A stretch of DNA of 12,131 bases from CBDTTW01 sp965363675 (GTDB taxonomy: Bacteria; Bacteroidota; Rhodothermia; Rhodothermales; DASSAV01). Shown one piece after another: positions 8,929-12,131 of this stretch; position 1 is the stretch's first letter, and every line of letters starts with the position of its first letter. The notes under the pieces are model-generated. The model worked only from the letters and a program-made list of their open reading frames with translations. It was not told the origin of the DNA and did no database searches. The position numbers and the translations under genes are program-made. The stretch is from assembly GCA_965363675.1 (NCBI GenBank), contig CBDTTW010000091.1, forward strand, positions 1 to 12,131, given 5' to 3'.

Positions 8929-9954
8929 ATGAAACGAACCGTGATGCTCGCCGCCGCGCTGGCCCTTGGGCTTGCCGCAGGCCCGGCGCACGCCCGGCAG
9001 GCGCCGGAACCACGGCCCTACTTCGTAGGCAACCCGCTCGGGCTGCCCGTCAACCCGGCCGCCGACGGGGCCTTCGAGGCGGTCTCTGCGAACGTCAAGG
9101 TGTACGGGGCCATCTACTCTGCGGAAAGCTGCTCCTACGACGCCGAGCGCGGCGTGATCGTCGTGCCGAACCGCGCCGCGCCGCAGAGCGTCCAGACCAA
9201 CGACGCTTGGGTTTCGTTCATCAACCACGACGGCTCGGTGCACACGGCCCGGTGGATCGGCGTGCAAAACGCAAACGCCCGCGCCGCGCTCACGCCGCCG
9301 CTGGTGCTGAACGAACCGCTGGGCAGCGACATTGCGGGCGGGCTGCTCTACGTGGCCGACCGCGACGGCGGCGCCGGGGCGGGCGACCCGAGCGTGGCCG
9401 TCATCCGCCGGTTCGACCTGCGCACGGGCGCCCCGGCAGGCGAGATGCGCATCGAGGGCTCGCCCTGGATCAACGACATCGAAGTGGCCGACGACGGCGC
9501 GATCTACGCCACGCAGACGGGCGACTTCGGGGACAACGCGGACCCGGCGACGTGGCGCGTCTGGCGGCTCGCGCCCGACGGGGCGGCGACGGTGTTTGCC
9601 CAAGGGGCGCCGCTGCGCATGCCCAACGGCATCGCCTTCGATCCGGAGGGCAACATCGTGGTGGCCAACTTCGGCAATGACGAGGTGCTGACGTTTGCCC
9701 CGAGCGGGGCGCTCGTGAAGACGGAGCGCGCCGCACAGCCCGGCAGCGACGGGCTGGTGATCATGCCGGACGGAACGAAGTACGTGAGCAGCGTCACGCA
9801 GGGCGGCGTCTCGCGGCTGCGGCCGGGGGCGGCGGCCGAGCTGATCGCCCGGGGCATCCCGAGCGCGGCTTCGATGTGCTACGACGCGGGGGCGAACCAG
9901 CTCGTGATTCCCATGAACCCCAACAACGGCCTTGCCTTCGTGCCGCTGGAGTAA
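8929..9954 (+). CDS. Exported SMP-30/gluconolactonase-like protein
   Basis: A 341-residue six-bladed propeller protein with a signal peptide (1-22, AHA before RQ). SMP-30/gluconolactonases hydrolyse sugar lactones with one divalent metal held by a Glu, an Asn and an Asp. Candidate equivalents are visible in order: Glu66 (SAESCSYD), Asn182 or Asp183 (SPWINDIEVADDG), Asn233 (MPNGIAFDPEGN) and Asp274 (GSDGLVIMPDGT). The start at 8929 is chosen over longer in-frame starts because those reach far into the sugar dehydrogenase gene, while MKRTVML begins a standard signal peptide with CAAGAGAA upstream. It lies 41 bases behind the PQQ sugar dehydrogenase, which makes lactones, so a linked oxidation and hydrolysis in the periplasm is the simplest reading. 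A non-enzymatic propeller or a lactonase for other lactones cannot be excluded. Confidence 0.88.
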   Translation: MKRTVMLAAALALGLAAGPAHARQAPEPRPYFVGNPLGLPVNPAADGAFEAVSANVKVYGAIYSAESCSYDAERGVIVVPNRAAPQSVQTNDAWVSFINHDGSVHTARWIGVQNANARAALTPPLVLNEPLGSDIAGGLLYVADRDGGAGAGDPSVAVIRRFDLRTGAPAGEMRIEGSPWINDIEVADDGAIYATQTGDFGDNADPATWRVWRLAPDGAATVFAQGAPLRMPNGIAFDPEGNIVVANFGNDEVLTFAPSGALVKTERAAQPGSDGLVIMPDGTKYVSSVTQGGVSRLRPGAAAELIARGIPSAASMCYDAGANQLVIPMNPNNGLAFVPLE

Positions 9955-10094
9955 GCGGGTGCGCGTTCGAGAAGGCGCGGCGTTTTTTCGGGCCGCGACG
10001 ATCTCCCGCATGAGGCGAAGCGCGCGGCGGCCCCAAGGGCGCTCGTGCAGGCGCTTGGGGCCGCCGGCGACACGTAGGGGCGTGGGAACGATGG
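9955..10094. other. Gene-free stretch after the operon
   Basis: No supportable gene is seen here. It has a six-T run at 9983-9988 after a weak four-pair stem (9961-9964 with 9975-9978), too weak to call a terminator. It also holds the long hairpin at 10025-10066. The reading frame of the phage head relic downstream is closed by a TGA at 10011, so any older 5' part of that gene is already lost here. Confidence 0.6.
10025..10066. repeat. 13-bp perfect inverted repeat (hairpin)
   Basis: Bases 10025-10037 pair perfectly with 10054-10066 around a 16-base loop. The arms contain GGCGGCCCCAAG and its complement. No T-run follows on the + strand and no matching A-run precedes it, so it is not a standard rho-independent terminator. 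It lies 70 bases after the SMP-30-like stop codon and could protect the 3' end of the operon mRNA. Confidence 0.8.
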
Positions 10095-10418
10095 TTCCGG
10101 CGGCGCCGGGCGACGCGGATCGCGCGGACGGCGCCGCTGCGGGCGTCGGCGGTGGGGAGCCGGGCGCGGGCGAAGCGTTTGCAGGCGGAAGGGTACGAGA
10201 TCGAAAAGGAGTGGATCGCCACGCGCGACGGCAGGACGCGAGACACGCACCGGGCGGCGGATGGGCAGCGGCAGGGCCTGGACGAGGCGTACAGCGTGGG
10301 CGGGTACGCGGCGATGCACCCGCTGGATGCGGGGCTTCCGGCGTCGGAGAGCGTGGCCTGCCGGTGCGCGGAGAGCTACGAACTTGCGGACGCGGGGGAC
10401 GCCGGTTTTATGACATAG
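10095..10418 (+). pseudogene. Phage minor head / head morphogenesis protein, C-terminal fragment
   Basis: The frame is open from 10014 to the TAG at 10416-10418; homology-like sequence starts near 10095, before the first possible start (GTG at 10152). It reads TRIART, then VGSRARAKRLQAEGYE, KEWIATRDGRTRDTHRAADGQ, the Gly/Pro-like SVGGYAAMHPL and GLPASESVACRC. These are landmarks of the C-terminal half of Mu gpF / SPP1 gp7-type minor head proteins: the RIARTE stretch, then the W-A-T-x-D-x-R-T-R-D-x-H motif, and the final E-x-V-x-C-R-C. Intact members are several hundred residues long, so most of the protein, including its N-terminus, is missing. A short protein from the GTG at 10152 is possible but unlikely to work. 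It is followed by a prohead protease fragment, in keeping with phage head gene order. Confidence 0.82.
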
Positions 10419-10458
10419 AATCCTGCTACAGTCCCACACAGGGGGCGCGGTAGTTTGG

Positions 10459-10493
10459 CGGCTACGAGATCAGCCATCCGTAGCCGTTTTTTT
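10459..10493 (+). terminator. Rho-independent terminator, + strand
   Basis: The perfect eight-pair stem CGGCTACG (10459-10466) with CGTAGCCG (10479-10486) has a 12-base loop and is followed at once by seven T residues (10487-10493). The T-run is on the + strand side only, so it stops rightward transcription. It would end read-through from the operon or the phage relic before it reaches the sulfatase gene in antisense. It directly abuts the ATG of the prohead protease fragment. Confidence 0.85.
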
Positions 10494-10673
10494 ATGCTTC
10501 ATCGCAGCGTGCAGTTCAAGACCCAGAGCGTCGCCGAGGACGGCGCGTTCGAGGGGTATGCGTCCGCCTTCGGCGCTAAGGAGCCGGGGGGCGACGTGGT
10601 CGCGCCGGGGGCGTTTGCCGGCGGCGTCCGCGTGGGCGGCCGGGGCTACCGGGCGCTGCGGCCGCTTTGCTGA
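10494..10673 (+). pseudogene. HK97-type prohead protease, N-terminal fragment
   Basis: From the ATG at 10494 the frame reads MLHRSVQFKTQSV, then GAFEGYASAFGAKEPGGDVV and APGAF. This is the characteristic start of HK97-family prohead (capsid maturation) proteases, with the FEGYAS-x-FG and GDVV-x-PGAF elements. Similarity stops soon after GAF (about 10620); the last residues to the TGA at 10671-10673 look unrelated. Family members are roughly 150-250 residues, and the part with the catalytic His and Ser is gone, so the fragment cannot be active. An upstream in-frame ATG at 10455 would run through the terminator hairpin and is not a likely start. The 3' end overlaps the end of the sulfatase gene on the other strand by 28 bases. 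Confidence 0.82.
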
Positions 10674-12115
10674 TAGCGCGCCAACAACGCCTTCAACTCG
10701 GCGACCTTCTCGGGGCGTTCGGCGTAGCGGTTGCGCGTCTCGCCGGGATCCTCCGCGAGGTCGTAGAGCTGGCCTTCAGGGTCGCCGGGGCCGGGTTTCT
10801 CGTCGGCGGGCCTGGTCGAGAAGCCGCCGGAGCCGAGGCCGGCGATCAGCTTCCAGGAGCCTTTGCGGATGGCGAAGTGCCCGCGCGCCGAGTGGCTCAC
10901 GAGGGCCTCGCGGAGGGGAGCCGAACGGGACGCGCCGTAAAGGGCCGCAGAGATGTCGTAGGAGTCCTCGCCGGCGCCGGGGGGCAGCGCCGCGCCGGTC
11001 ACGGCGGCCAGGGTCGCCATCATGTCGGTCAGTTCGACCGGTTCGCTCTCGGCGCGCCCGCCTTCGACGCGGCCCGGCCAGTAGGCCACGAACGGGACGC
11101 GGTGGCCCCCCTCCCAGGCATCGGCTTTCTGGCCGCGCCAGGGGGCGTTGGAGGCGTGGCCCCACCGGGCGATGTCCTCCGGGCGCCAGTAGGCGCCGTT
11201 GTCGGAGGTGAAGATAACGAGGGTGTTGGCGGCCTGGCCGGTGCGTTCGAGGGCCCCGCGCACCTGGCCGAGGACGGCGTCGGTCTGGACGACGAAGTCG
11301 CCGTAGGGGCCGGCCTGGCTTTGGCCGGTGAACTCGGCGGTGGGCAGCCACGGGGTATGGGGAGCGGTGAGGGCAAAGTAAAGGAAGAGGGGCTTGGGGT
11401 CGGCGGCGGCTTCTTCGATGATGCGGACGGCGCGGCGGGCCAGGCGCGGCAGCACCTCGGCGTGGTCGAAGCCGGGGGCGGCCGCGCCGGCGCGCCAGAA
11501 GCCTTTGCCGCCGTCGCGCCGCCAGGCGCCGGCGGCCACCGCGCCGGTGGGCGGGACGAGGGCGTACTCGCCCTCGAGGTAGACGTAGGGGTCCATGTCG
11601 AGCGAGGCGGGGATGCCGAAGTACTCGTCGAAGCCGTAGGCGAGCGGTCCGGGGCGCAGGCGCGCGGCGTAGTCGACCGAGTCGGCCGCGCCCAGGCCGA
11701 GGTGCCACTTGCCGACCATGGCGGTGCGGTAGCCGCGGGCTTTGAGCATCGAGGCGAGCGTCAGGCGGGTGGTGTCGATCAGGGCGGGGTCGTAGCCCCA
11801 GAGCACGCCTTGCTTGAGTCGGGTGCGCCAGGCGTAGCGGCCGGTGAGCAGTCCGTAGCGGGTGGGCGAGCAGACGGCCGAGGGGGTGTGCGCGTCGGTG
11901 AAGCGGACGCCCTGGCGGGCCATGGCGTCGAGGTGAGGGGTAGGGATGCGGGAGCGGGGGTTGTAGCTCTGAGGGTCGCCGTAGCCCAGGTCGTCGGCGA
12001 GGATGAGGATGATGTTGGGCGGCTGGTCGGGGCGCGCCGCCGGGGGCGGGTGGCAGGCGGCGACGAGGGCGACGAGGGCGGCCAGGGTCGGGAGGGCAAA
12101 ACGGCGAGGGAGCAT
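10646..12115 (-). CDS. Lipoprotein sulfatase (arylsulfatase A-like, formylglycine type)
   Basis: A 489-residue sulfatase, hydrolysing sulfate esters of an aryl or sugar substrate in the cell envelope. The N-terminus is a lipoprotein signal with VAAC and lipidated Cys21. Metal ligands Asp41 and Asp42 are in LADDLGYGD. The sulfatase signature is CSPTR at 82-86 within SAVCSPTRYGLLTGRY, so Cys82 should be converted to formylglycine by a separate enzyme not encoded here. Other active-site elements are VGKWHLG (134-140, Lys136 and His138), APHTPW (251-256, His253), TSDNGAYW (303-310, Asp305 and Asn306) and Lys330 in WRGQKADAWEGG. The C-terminal subdomain has SWKLIAGL and QLYDLAEDPGETRN. The ATG at 12113-12115 has no clear Shine-Dalgarno upstream. 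It is convergent with the operon. The last residues, after ALLARYQ, overlap the phage protease fragment and may not be ancestral. Confidence 0.94.
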   Translation of the reverse strand: MLPRRFALPTLAALVALVAACHPPPAARPDQPPNIILILADDLGYGDPQSYNPRSRIPTPHLDAMARQGVRFTDAHTPSAVCSPTRYGLLTGRYAWRTRLKQGVLWGYDPALIDTTRLTLASMLKARGYRTAMVGKWHLGLGAADSVDYAARLRPGPLAYGFDEYFGIPASLDMDPYVYLEGEYALVPPTGAVAAGAWRRDGGKGFWRAGAAAPGFDHAEVLPRLARRAVRIIEEAAADPKPLFLYFALTAPHTPWLPTAEFTGQSQAGPYGDFVVQTDAVLGQVRGALERTGQAANTLVIFTSDNGAYWRPEDIARWGHASNAPWRGQKADAWEGGHRVPFVAYWPGRVEGGRAESEPVELTDMMATLAAVTGAALPPGAGEDSYDISAALYGASRSAPLREALVSHSARGHFAIRKGSWKLIAGLGSGGFSTRPADEKPGPGDPEGQLYDLAEDPGETRNRYAERPEKVAELKALLARYQQSGRSAR

Positions 12116-12131
12116 AGCGGCGACCAGTGGG

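Noticed and set aside
9961..9988. A rho-independent terminator right after the operon
   Set aside because: There is a run of six T residues, but the preceding stem has only four pairs and is separated from the T-run by four bases. Too weak to call.
9932..10453. A 173-residue open frame across the end of the operon and the head protein relic
   Set aside because: It is in a different frame from the phage-like sequence and overlaps the 3' end of the SMP-30-like gene; no domain is recognisable.
10451..10457. A Bacteroidota-type promoter (TAnnTTTG) at TAGTTTG
   Set aside because: The element is one base short and no convincing -33 TTTG/TTG element is seen upstream; kept only as a remark.
10436..10490. 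A tRNA or tRNA-like gene (GGTAGTTTGGCGG resembles a D-arm)
   Set aside because: No acceptor stem, anticodon arm or T-arm can be fitted; the sequence is better explained by the terminator hairpin.

Overview
The window is very GC-rich and carries nine genes on the + strand (up to about 9.95 kb), a 0.7 kb stretch holding broken phage genes, and one sulfatase gene on the - strand. Most products carry export signals, often with an alanine-X-alanine-glutamine type cleavage site. There are lipoproteins with short lipoboxes, a glycine- and aromatic-rich candidate outer-membrane protein, and Shine-Dalgarno sequences of uneven strength. Together these suggest a GC-rich Gram-negative bacterium near Bacteroidota, possibly Rhodothermota. 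That placement is inference from gene style; no marker gene is present.

Region 1 (1-3888) is a diverged duplicated module. Each unit has an aldo/keto reductase followed by a secreted NTF2-like (DUF4440-type) protein. The second unit also has a secreted cupin plus carboxymuconolactone-decarboxylase-like fusion between the two. The reductase copies share a 130-bp block with no mismatch inside clearly diverged genes. The NTF2-like copies share 48 bp with one mismatch.

Region 2 (3908-9954) continues on the same strand. It encodes an exported candidate beta-barrel protein, a type-B carboxylesterase, a second exported alpha/beta hydrolase, a lipoprotein PQQ-dependent sugar dehydrogenase and an exported SMP-30/gluconolactonase-like protein. 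Gaps are mostly 9-69 bases, with one of 141, so one or two transcripts are likely. The last two genes suggest oxidation of an aldose to a lactone and its hydrolysis in the periplasm. The esterases could release acyl groups or open lactones. The reductases are the only products without an export signal. No transporter or regulator lies in the window.

Region 3 (9955-10645) holds no intact gene. It contains a strong hairpin, a fragment matching the C-terminal part of a phage minor head (head morphogenesis) protein, a clear rho-independent terminator on the + strand, and the first part of an HK97-type prohead protease. Region 4 (10646-12115, - strand) is a lipoprotein sulfatase of the formylglycine type. 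Its stop codon lies inside the phage-derived open frame, so the phage relic is cut off at or near the sulfatase 3' end.
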